Assembly (NCBI RefSeq): GCF_900110085.1
Contig: NZ_FOCK01000005.1
Coordinates: 291,002-355,001, forward strand
Reading direction: 5' to 3'
Origin: Prevotella sp. ne3005
GTDB lineage: Bacteria > Bacteroidota > Bacteroidia > Bacteroidales > Bacteroidaceae
DNA: 64,000 nt
Made by a program: the position numbers and the translations under genes
Shown: one piece after another, positions 25,485 to 33,362 of the stretch
Layout: every line of letters starts with the position of its first letter
Position numbering within the stretch: the first letter of the stretch is position 1
Notes under the pieces: model-generated
Told to the model about the DNA's origin: nothing
Seen by the model: only the letters and a program-made list of their open reading frames with translations
Databases searched by the model: none

Positions 25485-26794
25485 TGGAAACGCCAATAAA
25501 GAAAGAAATCGTTGACGGACTGGTGGCTGAGCTTGGCATCACGGATTTTGCTAAGGCAACGATCCGTGAGGTTAAACAAGTGGCAGCCAAATCCGAGAAA
25601 GCGAGTGGGGTAGAGTTCATCAAGATGGAGATGGGCATCCCTGGGTTGCCTGCGGCTCAAGCAGGTGTCGATGCACAGATCAAAGCCCTTCAGGACGGTA
25701 TCGCCCATTCTTATCCCGATATTCAGGGAACGCCCGTGCTGAAAGAAGCTGCCTCTCAGTTTGTGAAAGCATTCATCGGTATCGATATCAAACCCGAGGG
25801 CTGCATCCCCGTGACAGGTTCGATGCAGGGCACCTTCGCCTCGTTCCTCACCTGTTCACAACGCGACAAGCAGAAAGATACCGTGTTATTCATCGACCCA
25901 GGATTCCCTGTTCAGAAGATGCAGCTGGAGGTGATGGGCGTGAAGTACCAGACCTTCGATGTGTATCATTTCCGTGGTGAAAAGTTAGGTCCGAAACTCG
26001 AGAGCTATCTCTCAAAGGGCAACATCTGCGCCATCGTGTATTCCAACCCCAACAATCCCTCGTGGATCTGTCTGCGTGAGGAAGAGTTGCAGGTGATTGG
26101 TGAGCTCGCTACGAAATATGATACTATCGTGATGGAAGATCTTGCTTACTTTGCGATGGACTTCCGTAAGGATCTTTCCACACCGTTTGAGCCGCCTTAT
26201 CAGGCTACCGTAGCCCGTTACACGGATAACTACATGCTGCTGATCAGTGGTTCAAAAGCCTTCAGTTATGCAGGCGAGCGTATCGGTGTCACCTGTATCT
26301 CCGACGCTTTGTTCCATCGTCACTTCGATGCCTTGTCTGAGCGTTATCAGGGTTTGCCTTTCGGCCCGGTGTTCTCCACCCGTATGCTTTACGCTTTGAG
26401 TTCTGGTACAAGCCACAGTGCCCAGTATGCCTTGGCAGCCATGCTGAAAGCCGCCTACGAAGGCAAGTACGACTTCCGTAAGGAAATCAGTGTCTACGGT
26501 GAGCGTGCCAAGAAGCTGAAGGAGATTTTCTGTCGTCACAACTTCTATGTGGTGTATGACAAAGACCTTGATGAACCGATTGCTGATGGATTCTACTTCA
26601 CCATCGGTTATCCTGGCATGACTTCTGGACAACTTGCTCTTGAATTGATGTATTACGGCGTGTCAGCCATCTGCCTGATTACCTGTGGTTCTGAACAGGA
26701 GGGGCTGCGTGTATGTACTTCGTTCATCGAAGACCATCAGTACGAGATCCTTGAAGAACGCATGAAAATCTTCGAAACAAACAATCCCCGATAA
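25484..26794 (+). CDS. PLP-dependent class I/II aminotransferase
   Basis: A 436-residue fold-type I aminotransferase. Typical elements are the substrate loop SYPDIQGTPVLKEAASQF, VTGSMQGTFASFL, VYSNPNNPSW (the NPNNP motif with PLP-contacting Asn), EDLAYFAMDFR (Asp/Tyr pair) and SGSKAFSYAGERIG with the Schiff-base Lys. It shares one base with the iorB stop codon. The operon suggests an aromatic-amino-acid aminotransferase feeding or draining aryl pyruvates handled by IorAB. That would let the cell make Phe, Tyr or Trp from aryl acetates, or degrade them. The substrate is inferred from context only. Its stop codon is part of the terminator stem. Confidence 0.88.
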   Translation: METPIKKEIVDGLVAELGITDFAKATIREVKQVAAKSEKASGVEFIKMEMGIPGLPAAQAGVDAQIKALQDGIAHSYPDIQGTPVLKEAASQFVKAFIGIDIKPEGCIPVTGSMQGTFASFLTCSQRDKQKDTVLFIDPGFPVQKMQLEVMGVKYQTFDVYHFRGEKLGPKLESYLSKGNICAIVYSNPNNPSWICLREEELQVIGELATKYDTIVMEDLAYFAMDFRKDLSTPFEPPYQATVARYTDNYMLLISGSKAFSYAGERIGVTCISDALFHRHFDALSERYQGLPFGPVFSTRMLYALSSGTSHSAQYALAAMLKAAYEGKYDFRKEISVYGERAKKLKEIFCRHNFYVVYDKDLDEPIADGFYFTIGYPGMTSGQLALELMYYGVSAICLITCGSEQEGLRVCTSFIEDHQYEILEERMKIFETNNPR

Positions 26795-26830
26795 AGAAGA
26801 AGCCCCTGCAAGTGCAAGGGCTTCTTCTTT
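26793..26830. terminator. Bidirectional terminator after the ior operon
   Basis: A 13-bp perfect stem (26793-26805 with 26818-26830) around CTGCAAGTGCAA. It overlaps the stop codon of the aminotransferase gene and also ends the convergent rpoD-linked gene. Confidence 0.88.
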
Positions 26831-27347
26831 ATTTATTTGGTGATGGAGTCTTACCATCGCGTGGTGTGCGCTGACCATCCTTTTTAGACTTCTTTTCCTT
26901 TTTGGGCTTTTCGGCTTTGATAGGTTCAGATTCCTCACTGAGATCTAAAGGTGTGAATTTGAACTCACTTTCCGGCAAATAACGTACATCGTAAGTACCT
27001 TTCTTATTATAAATGTATTGCTGTTTCATCTTGGCATACTTCTTTTCAACATCCTTGCGTTTTACAGAGCCAATGACTACGCAGGTACGATTTGGCAAGT
27101 TTCGCTCACGAGCGAAAAAGTCGCGCAGCTGATACGAGTAGTTGCTCTTACCTGCAATCATGTCCTTTTTCTTTGTCACCCACACATTATCCATCTCCTG
27201 GATATCAGTGAAGTATACGGTCGAGTCATTGAATGATGCCACAAAGCCAAACATATAAGCCTTGGGAACTTGTTTGTTTTGTGCCAATACAATCTGGCAA
27301 CCTGCTATTATCAGTATTGATACTGATATGGTCTTTATCAATTTCAT
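26829..27347 (-). CDS. Secreted protein of unknown function, coupled to rpoD
   Basis: A 172-residue protein with a signal peptide ([22 protein letters not shown], residues 1-22). A Cys at residue 17 is not in a convincing lipobox, so cleavage before Q23 by signal peptidase I is more likely. The mature part is about 95 residues of mixed alpha/beta character (AYMFGFVASFNDSTVYFTDI, RTCVVIGSVKRKDVEKKYAKMKQQY), then a Lys/Pro-rich disordered tail. I do not recognise the family. Its ATG shares the A of the rpoD stop codon (TAATG), so it is translated in step with the primary sigma factor. Confidence 0.7.
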   Translation of the reverse strand: MKLIKTISVSILIIAGCQIVLAQNKQVPKAYMFGFVASFNDSTVYFTDIQEMDNVWVTKKKDMIAGKSNYSYQLRDFFARERNLPNRTCVVIGSVKRKDVEKKYAKMKQQYIYNKKGTYDVRYLPESEFKFTPLDLSEESEPIKAEKPKKEKKSKKDGQRTPRDGKTPSPNK

Positions 27348-28207
27348 TATCCTAAAAATGTCTTTAAAATTTTGTTCTTACTACAACTGCGGAGCTTGCG
27401 GATGGCTTTTTCCTTGATCTGACGCACACGTTCACGGGTCAAACCGAACTTAGCACCAATTTCTTCAAGCGTCAACTCTGGACGGTTGATACCATACGAG
27501 GCCTCTATCACATTGCGTTCCCTTTCGTTGAGTATATTCAGTGCGTTCTGTATCTCTGCCCTCAATGATTCTTCGACTAGCGATGAATCTGCCATTGGTG
27601 AGTTCTCGTTCGCCATCACGTCAAGTAGACTATTGTCTTCTCCTTCGACGAAAGGGGCATCCACCGAGATATGATGTCCATTGATATTCATTGCTTCGTC
27701 AATCTTCTCTTCGGGAAGATCAATCTTCTCAGCAATCTCGTCGAGCGAGGGCTTGCGTTCAAATTCCTGCTCGAAACGGTTAATCTCGTGAGCTATCTTA
27801 TTTACACTACCAACCTGATTCAGGGGAAGTCTCACAATACGACTCTGCTCGGAGATGGCTTGGAGGATACTCTGCCTAATCCACCACACGGCATATGAGA
27901 TAAACTTAAAACCACGCGTCTCGTCGAAACGCTCTGCAGCCTTCAACAGCCCAAGGTTTCCTTCGTTAATGAGATCAGGTAGCGTAATGCCCTGATTCTG
28001 GTACTGCTTGGCCACACTCACTACGAATCTAAGGTTTGCCTTCGTTAACCGTTCCAACGCCTTTTGGTCGCCGTGACGGATTCGTTGTGCGAGTTCAACC
28101 TCTTCTTCCGCCGAGATCATCTCTTCCTTACCTATTTCCTGAAGGTATTTCTCCAGGGCGGCACTCTCTCGGTTTGTGATAGATTTAGTGATTTTTAGCT
28201 GTCTCAT
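27347..28207 (-). CDS. rpoD: Primary sigma factor of RNA polymerase
   Basis: A 286-residue Bacteroidetes-type housekeeping sigma factor, short because region 1.1 and the non-conserved region are missing. Region 1.2 is [17 protein letters not shown]. Region 2 holds [30 protein letters not shown] and [16 protein letters not shown] with the DNA-melting W108-W109. A complete region 3 ([13 protein letters not shown] to NINGHHI) precedes the SVDAP finger, and region 4.2 has [17 protein letters not shown]. It recognises the TTTG / TAnnTTTG promoters seen throughout the window. A secreted protein gene is coupled downstream. The shorter paralog at 2700-3413 differs in exactly the melting residues and in domain 3. 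Confidence 0.96.
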   Translation of the reverse strand: MRQLKITKSITNRESAALEKYLQEIGKEEMISAEEEVELAQRIRHGDQKALERLTKANLRFVVSVAKQYQNQGITLPDLINEGNLGLLKAAERFDETRGFKFISYAVWWIRQSILQAISEQSRIVRLPLNQVGSVNKIAHEINRFEQEFERKPSLDEIAEKIDLPEEKIDEAMNINGHHISVDAPFVEGEDNSLLDVMANENSPMADSSLVEESLRAEIQNALNILNERERNVIEASYGINRPELTLEEIGAKFGLTRERVRQIKEKAIRKLRSCSKNKILKTFLG

Positions 28208-28234
28208 GATTGGTTATTGTTTTTAGCCGTTCTG

Positions 28235-28242
28235 CAAAAGTA
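28235..28242 (-). promoter_or_regulatory. rpoD promoter, -7 box
   Basis: TACTTTTG on the minus strand (complement of CAAAAGTA), about 28 bp upstream of the rpoD ATG. Confidence 0.65.
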
Positions 28243-28263
28243 TAGCATTTTCCTGAAATGACC

Positions 28264-28303
28264 AAAAAAAAGCCACGAATTTTTATATTCGCGGCCTTTT
28301 TTT
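28264..28303 (-). terminator. Terminator of the degQ-like gene
   Basis: AAAAAAAGCC-CGAAT and ATTCG-GGCCTTTTTTT form a hairpin with one internal mismatch and A/T runs on both sides, 12 bp past the stop codon of the protease gene. Confidence 0.8.
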
Positions 28304-28315
28304 CATCTATTTGGC

Positions 28316-29821
28316 TTATTCATTGGCCAAAGGAACTGCAAAATAGCCTTTTTTACCAGTAGGATAGATGCCTTGAATATAGAGCACAGGTTCGCGACTC
28401 GTAGAGGCTTCTTTCACAACATTTTGCAAGTCATCGATGGTCTTGATTGTCTGATCGTTCACGCGCTGGATGATAAATCCCTTGGGCACGTTGGCATCCT
28501 TCAGTTTGCCACCATTAATTTTCAAAACCTCTAGACCATAGCCAATGTTTAACTGTTCCTTCTGAGCATCAGTCACAGCACGGAATGTACCACCTAGCAC
28601 GTCAAGGTCGGCATTTTTCACCACCTTTGTGTTACCCTGCTCGTTTTTCAGTGTCAGGGTTACTGTGTGACTCTTCTTATCGCGCAGATAGGTGAGTGAA
28701 AGCTTATCACCAGGACGCTTCTGAGCAATAATAGCTTGTAGATCACCCATCGTCTTCACCTTCTTGCCGTCGACAGAAGTAATGACGTCGTCGCTCTTCA
28801 GATTGGCATCAGCAGCTGCGCCGTCTTCCACCACCTTGTCAATGCGTACACCTTCCATTGTACCGTAGTCTTTCACCTCCTTATCCTGATCCTTCATGAT
28901 GTCAATGTAATCCTTAACACTACCGCCCTGAATGCCAATCATGGCACGCTGGTAAGAACCATACTGTTTGAAATCTTGCACGGCCTTGTTCATGATGGCC
29001 GTAGGAATGGCGAAACCATAACCGATGTTTGAACCTGTCTGGGAGTAGATCATGGCGTTGATACCAATCAACTCACCACGGGTATTTACTAGGGCACCAC
29101 CAGAGTTACCCTGATTGATAGCAGCATCTGTTTGAATCATCGACGATACACCTTGTCCCATCGAACGGGCTTTGGCCGATACGATACCTGCAGTCACCGT
29201 GTTGTTCAATCCAAGAGGATTACCAACTGCGAGCACCCACTCACCAACACGTACATCATCAGAATTGGCAACCACGATAGCTGGCAGATCTTTGGCATCA
29301 ATCTTAATCAATGCCAAATCCGTGGTCTTATCAGCACCAATAATACGAGCAGAATATTCCTTCGAGTTCTCATTGAGGGTTACCGTCAGCTCGTCTGCGC
29401 CATCCACCACGTGGTTGTTGGTCACGATATAACCGTCCGCAGAGATAATTACACCAGAGCCTGCTGCCGCACGCTTCGGGGTCTGTACCTGACGCTGGCG
29501 CTTCTGACCATTATTGCCCTGACCACGTCCGAAGAAACCACCGAAGGGGTCGGAGAAGAAATCCTCAAAGGGATCACTGTACTCTACGGTCTGAACCTTG
29601 GAGTTCTGAACAGACTTGATGTACACCACAGAGGGCAGAGCCTTCTCGGCAGCATAGGTAAGGTCTACAGGTTGTCCTGCGGGTGCTGATGCAACGACAG
29701 GAGCAGGTGTGGGAGCAGTAGCTGCATTGGTCTTGGTAAAGGCTGCTACTGAAAGAACCAAAGCAACGGCGCACACGGCTGGCGTTGCTACATTTACGAT
29801 CTTTTTCATATTCTCAGTCAT
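28316..29821 (-). CDS. Do/DegQ-type periplasmic serine protease (HtrA family)
   Basis: A 501-residue periplasmic protease and chaperone of the HtrA family that degrades misfolded envelope proteins. A signal/anchor segment (IVNVATPAVCAVALVLSVAAFT, about residues 8-29, broken for description) is followed by the trypsin-like domain. The triad is visible as His in VTNNHVVDGADE, Asp in TTDLALIKID and Ser in QGNSGGALVN. Two PDZ domains follow (about residues 290-385, with GVRIDKVVEDGAA, and 400-495, with PKGFIIQRVNDQTI). A Gly/Gln-rich loop FGRGQGNNGQKRQRQ sits before the catalytic domain. Translation can start at 29821 or at the ATG four codons later. A leader of about 70 nt precedes it. Confidence 0.93.
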   Translation of the reverse strand: MTENMKKIVNVATPAVCAVALVLSVAAFTKTNAATAPTPAPVVASAPAGQPVDLTYAAEKALPSVVYIKSVQNSKVQTVEYSDPFEDFFSDPFGGFFGRGQGNNGQKRQRQVQTPKRAAAGSGVIISADGYIVTNNHVVDGADELTVTLNENSKEYSARIIGADKTTDLALIKIDAKDLPAIVVANSDDVRVGEWVLAVGNPLGLNNTVTAGIVSAKARSMGQGVSSMIQTDAAINQGNSGGALVNTRGELIGINAMIYSQTGSNIGYGFAIPTAIMNKAVQDFKQYGSYQRAMIGIQGGSVKDYIDIMKDQDKEVKDYGTMEGVRIDKVVEDGAAADANLKSDDVITSVDGKKVKTMGDLQAIIAQKRPGDKLSLTYLRDKKSHTVTLTLKNEQGNTKVVKNADLDVLGGTFRAVTDAQKEQLNIGYGLEVLKINGGKLKDANVPKGFIIQRVNDQTIKTIDDLQNVVKEASTSREPVLYIQGIYPTGKKGYFAVPLANE

Positions 29822-29893
29822 TTTTGTTATAAATTTAAAATCCTACTTATGCAACTCTTTGTGTTGCGTTGACTCACTCAGAGTTTTCGGGTG

Positions 29894-29901
29894 CAAAAAT
29901 A
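29894..29901 (-). promoter_or_regulatory. Promoter of the degQ-like gene, -7 box
   Basis: TATTTTTG on the minus strand (complement of CAAAAATA), 73 bp upstream of the start. The leader contains a small hairpin GCAAC/GTTGC. Confidence 0.7.
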
Positions 29902-30205
29902 AGTGCATTTTTTCAGATACTGACAAAATGTCTTGATTATTTGTCCCAATTTAACAATTCACTTCATAGCCTTAACGGGCATTTGCGTTTAACAATTAAA
30001 TTCTTAAATTACTGACAAAATTAAGAATTTATACTATTTATAGTTCAAAATAAGCAATTATAAGAATATTTATGTGCGGATTCAATCGCATATTCGTAAC
30101 TTTGAGACTTTATCTTGAAGATAAGCAACATCAATTTATACATCTTTCTCATGATTATGAATACAAATTTATTAGTTTTCTCTTCGCTAAATCGAAAAAT
30201 TACAC
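29902..30205. other. AT-rich gene-free stretch upstream of rnpB
   Basis: No credible gene. It holds an 11-bp direct repeat ACTGACAAAAT (29919-29929 and 30011-30021) and a 10-bp inverted repeat AAATTCTTAA/TTAAGAATTT (29998-30007 and 30021-30030) overlapping the second copy. An isolated -7-like TAACTTTG lies at 30097-30104 on the plus strand, about 110 bp before the rnpB promoter. Confidence 0.55.
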
Positions 30206-30213
30206 TACCTTTG
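30206..30213 (+). promoter_or_regulatory. rnpB promoter, -7 box
   Basis: TACCTTTG, 7 bp before the predicted 5' end of RNase P RNA. Confidence 0.75.
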
Positions 30214-30220
30214 CACCCTA

Positions 30221-30627
30221 GAAAGCACTGCAACGGTCTGTCGCTGGTGTCATTTTGGCACGAGAGGAAAGTCCGGGCAGCATAGGGTACCCCACTTCTG
30301 AAAGTGGAAGCTATTGGTGACAGTAGGTGTCGGTAGAAGAAAAGAACCGCCTTTCTTCGGAAGGGTAAGGGTGAGAAGGTGGTGTAAGAGACCACCAGCC
30401 AGCGGGTGATCGCTGGGCTGTGCCAACTGGGGGCTGCAAGTTCATGTAAACCGTCCCGAGAGAGGGTTACCCGCCCGAGTTGACGAAGGTCTGAGCAGCA
30501 ATGCAATAGGGCTGGGACTCATGCGGCGGAGGGTAGAACGCTTGAGCCATGGGGTGACTCATGGACTAGATAAATGACAGACGCCACGCAAGTGGTACAG
30601 AACCCGGCTTACAGAGGCAATGCTTTC
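30221..30627 (+). ncRNA. rnpB: RNase P RNA, bacterial type A
   Basis: The catalytic RNA of RNase P, which matures tRNA 5' ends. Universal elements are all visible: the P1 stem GAAAGCA (30221-30227) with TGCTTTC (30621-30627), GAGGAAAGTCCGGGC near the 5' end, and GGTAAGGGTGAGAAGGTGG with the GTAAGAGACCACC loop. GAGAGAGGGTTACCCGCC-like P10-P12 elements follow, and ACAGAACCCGGCTTACAG is at the 3' end, forming P4 with the 5' motif. The length of 407 nt is normal. A strong bidirectional terminator follows. A 153-residue open frame antisense to it is an artefact. Confidence 0.97.
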
Positions 30628-30633
30628 TTTTAT

Positions 30634-30668
30634 ACAATTATCCCCGCCAATCAGGCGGGGATAATTGT
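30634..30668. terminator. Bidirectional terminator between rnpB and thrC
   Basis: ACAATTATCCCCGCC (30634-30648) pairs perfectly with GGCGGGGATAATTGT (30654-30668), loop AATCA, with TTATTTAT following on the plus strand. The thrC stop codon begins in the right arm. Confidence 0.92.
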
Positions 30669-31972
30669 TATTTATACATCAGATAGGTCTTAAAATCGGC
30701 AAATGCCTTCGTCATGGGCACACTCTGTTTCTCGCCTTTCATAAAGGCAGCCAAGCGATCGGGAATCTCAACATCGATTCCTAGGATATCATCAACCTTT
30801 TCCTTAAACTTGGCAGGATGGGCTGTCTCACAGAACACGCCAACCTCACCTTCCTTTAGGCCGTCTTCTAATGCCTGATAGCCACAAGCACCATGAGGAT
30901 CGAGTATATAACCTGTTTCCTCGTAGCATTGTTTCATTGTCTGGCGAATCTGCTCGTCGCTATAAGTAGCACCACTAATCAGCGAGGTGATACGCTCGTG
31001 GCTCTTGCCATAGAGATCGTAGATACGGGCAAAGTTAGACGGATCGCCTACGTCCATCGCATTAGCGAGTGTCTGCTTTGAGGGTTTCGGCTCATATTTG
31101 CCTGTCTGTAGGTAATTAAAGAAAATGTCATTGGCATTGTTGGCAGCAATGAATCGCTTTACAGGCAGACCCATTTCATGGCCAAATAGGGCGGCGCAGA
31201 TATTACCAAAGTTCCCTGAAGGAACACACATAACCAAGTTATCAGCCTTGCCAAGCGCCTTCATTCTTGCATATGCATTGAAATAGTAGAATGCCTGTGG
31301 CAGGAAACGGGCTACGTTGATACTATTAGCTGATGTTAACTTCATGTGCTGGTTCAGCTCAATATCCATAAAGGCATTCTTTACCAATGCCTGACAGTCA
31401 TCGAAAACACCATCCACCTCAATGGCTGTAATGTTCTTGCCTAGCGTCGTAAATTGACACTCCTGAATCGGACTTACCTTCCCTTTTGGATAAAGCACAT
31501 ACACATGGATGCCGTCGACTCCTAAGAATCCGTTGGCCACAGCCGAACCTGTATCACCAGAGGTAGCTACAAGTACGTTTACCTCTTCTTTCTGACCTTC
31601 CATGCGGATAAAATACTGGAGCAGGCGGGCCATAAAACGGGCACCTACATCCTTAAAGGCGAGAGTAGGACCATGGAATAGTTCGAGGGTATAGATGCTA
31701 TCCTTTACCTGAACCACAGGACAGTCGAATTGTAGCGTATCGTAGACAATATCCTTCAGGGCATCGAGATCCACATCTTCGCCAAAGAAGGCACTAGCCA
31801 CCGTATAGGCAATCTCCTGAAATGTCATCTTGTCAATTTCATCAAAGAACGCCTGGGGTAACTTCTGTATTTTCTCTGGCATATACAAGCCCTTGTCTTC
31901 AGCCAAGCCCTTTACCACTGCTTTGTGCAAATCAGCTATGGGAGCCTGATTATTCGTACTGTAGTACTTCAT
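30668..31972 (-). CDS. thrC: Threonine synthase
   Basis: A 434-residue PLP enzyme converting O-phosphohomoserine to threonine, the last pathway step. Motifs are MKYYSTNNQAP at the N-terminus, HGPTLAFKDVGARFMARLL with the PLP Lys, LVATSGDTGSAVANGF (phosphate-binding Ser/Gly loop) and VCVPSGNFGNICAALF. The length and the N-terminal YYSTN are typical of class-I bacterial ThrC (E. coli type). It is the third gene of the thrA - ApgM-type kinase - thrC cluster. The 127-bp gap before it contains REP-like inverted repeats and no clear promoter, so it is probably read from the thrA promoter. Confidence 0.95.
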   Translation of the reverse strand: MKYYSTNNQAPIADLHKAVVKGLAEDKGLYMPEKIQKLPQAFFDEIDKMTFQEIAYTVASAFFGEDVDLDALKDIVYDTLQFDCPVVQVKDSIYTLELFHGPTLAFKDVGARFMARLLQYFIRMEGQKEEVNVLVATSGDTGSAVANGFLGVDGIHVYVLYPKGKVSPIQECQFTTLGKNITAIEVDGVFDDCQALVKNAFMDIELNQHMKLTSANSINVARFLPQAFYYFNAYARMKALGKADNLVMCVPSGNFGNICAALFGHEMGLPVKRFIAANNANDIFFNYLQTGKYEPKPSKQTLANAMDVGDPSNFARIYDLYGKSHERITSLISGATYSDEQIRQTMKQCYEETGYILDPHGACGYQALEDGLKEGEVGVFCETAHPAKFKEKVDDILGIDVEIPDRLAAFMKGEKQSVPMTKAFADFKTYLMYK

Positions 31973-32007
31973 ATTTTTGATTATTTACAATTATTCTTTT
32001 TACTCTT

Positions 32008-32084
32008 GTCATCTCGACTTTACTTTTGTCATCTCGAGCGTAGTCGAGAGATCTCTCCATGCGCTTTCGCTTAGTCGAGATGAC
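32008..32084. repeat. REP-like inverted repeat (GTCATCTCGA type)
   Basis: GTCATCTCGA occurs at 32008 and 32028. GTCATCTCGAC (32008-32018) is the exact complement of GTCGAGATGAC (32074-32084), and internal CTCGAGCGTAGTCGAGAGATCTCT adds a smaller hairpin. Such GTCATCTCGAG...GTCGAGAGATC elements are, to my knowledge, common extragenic palindromes in Bacteroidetes genomes. Here one lies between two genes of the thr cluster and could form a large hairpin in the mRNA. Confidence 0.75.
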
Positions 32085-32099
32085 ATCTTTTTACTTTTT

Positions 32100-33359
32100 T
32101 CAGACACTCATGAGTGTCTGCATAAACTCATTGAGTTTTAGCAAACCGAATGAACCACTGACACAGCTCACCTCATCGTATTGCTGAACATCATCAGCCT
32201 TAATGCCACGATACCAGATAAGGAAAGGCACGGGCTGTCCCACATGGATACGCTGCTCCACTGGTGTGAGATGATCTGGGAGTACGGCGATGCATACAGG
32301 CTCATTCCATGATTCCACCTTATAATATATAGGGGCTATGAGACGCTGATCCAGATACTCGATGGTCTTCAGTTTCAGTTCCAAGTCTCCATCGTGGCCT
32401 GCTTCATCACTGGCTTCTACATGTACAAATACGAAATCATCGTTTTCAAGCGCCTCAATCGCTGCCTGAGCCTTGCCTTCGTAGTTGGTGTCTGCCAAAC
32501 CTGTAGCACCTTCCACCTCAACAATCTTCAAGCCTGCATAGTGGCCGATGCCGCGAATCAGATCAACGGCAGAGATGACGGTTCCGGACTTGATCGCTGG
32601 ATACTGCTGCTGCAGGGGTTCCATTGAAGGACGATAGCCTCCGCTCCAGGGCCAGATGCTGTTGGCTTGCCGTTCTCCACGCTTCGAACGTTCCTGATTA
32701 AAGGGGTGTTTCGCAAGGAGCTCCTGAGACTTCAGAATCATCTCGTTGATGAGGTCTGCTGTCTGCTGGGCTGAGAGTCGTCCAACTTCCACAGGTGCAT
32801 TCTCCTCAGCCTTCACTAGCAACTCACGCCAAGCCTCATTGGGATGATCATGGGGTGGGGCGCAGACGATATGTTTCGAGCCACCCTTGATTACCAGCAG
32901 ATGACGATATTGGATGCCAGTGATGAACTTCACCCGTTCGCAGCCCTCTCTTTCATTAATAGGCTTGGCCAGGTTCTCGTTCAGGTATTTAATCAGCACA
33001 TCGGCATCGTCAGTCTCCAGATTACCGCCATTATGCGTGATGATCTTTCCGTCAGCCAGTGTGATGATATTGCAACGGATGGCAAAATCGTCGTTTGCCA
33101 TCTTGTAGCCTATCGAAGCTGCCTCTAGCGGGCCACGTCCCTCATACACTTTGTTGAGATCATAACCAAGAATCGCAGTATTCGCCACCTCAGAACCTGG
33201 AGGGAAACCCTCTGGCACAGTAATGAGTCGTCCACAACGACCTTCACGGGCCAACTGGTCCATCATGGGCTTATGGGCATATTGCAATAAGGTCTTCCCA
33301 CCGAGACGTTCGACGGGAAGATCTGCCATGCCATCACCAAGTATGATGATATGCTTCAT
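32100..33359 (-). CDS. ApgM-family protein, probable homoserine kinase
   Basis: A 419-residue protein of the alkaline-phosphatase superfamily, related to archaeal cofactor-independent phosphoglycerate mutase. Metal and phosphate sites are visible: LGDGMAD at the N-terminus, PPGSEVANTAILGYD with the phosphorylated Ser (S56), GPLEAASIG, EASDEAGHDGD and LPDHLTPV. No classical GHMP homoserine kinase (ThrB) is present between thrA and thrC. This subfamily has been proposed to be the missing homoserine kinase in such clusters. It starts 3 bp after the thrA stop, so it is surely co-transcribed. A true mutase role is the alternative, but the context argues against it. Confidence 0.85.
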   Translation of the reverse strand: MKHIIILGDGMADLPVERLGGKTLLQYAHKPMMDQLAREGRCGRLITVPEGFPPGSEVANTAILGYDLNKVYEGRGPLEAASIGYKMANDDFAIRCNIITLADGKIITHNGGNLETDDADVLIKYLNENLAKPINEREGCERVKFITGIQYRHLLVIKGGSKHIVCAPPHDHPNEAWRELLVKAEENAPVEVGRLSAQQTADLINEMILKSQELLAKHPFNQERSKRGERQANSIWPWSGGYRPSMEPLQQQYPAIKSGTVISAVDLIRGIGHYAGLKIVEVEGATGLADTNYEGKAQAAIEALENDDFVFVHVEASDEAGHDGDLELKLKTIEYLDQRLIAPIYYKVESWNEPVCIAVLPDHLTPVEQRIHVGQPVPFLIWYRGIKADDVQQYDEVSCVSGSFGLLKLNEFMQTLMSV

Positions 33360-33362
33360 AAG

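Noticed and set aside
30045..30506. 153-residue open frame on the minus strand
   Set aside because: It is antisense to RNase P RNA and has no protein-like features.
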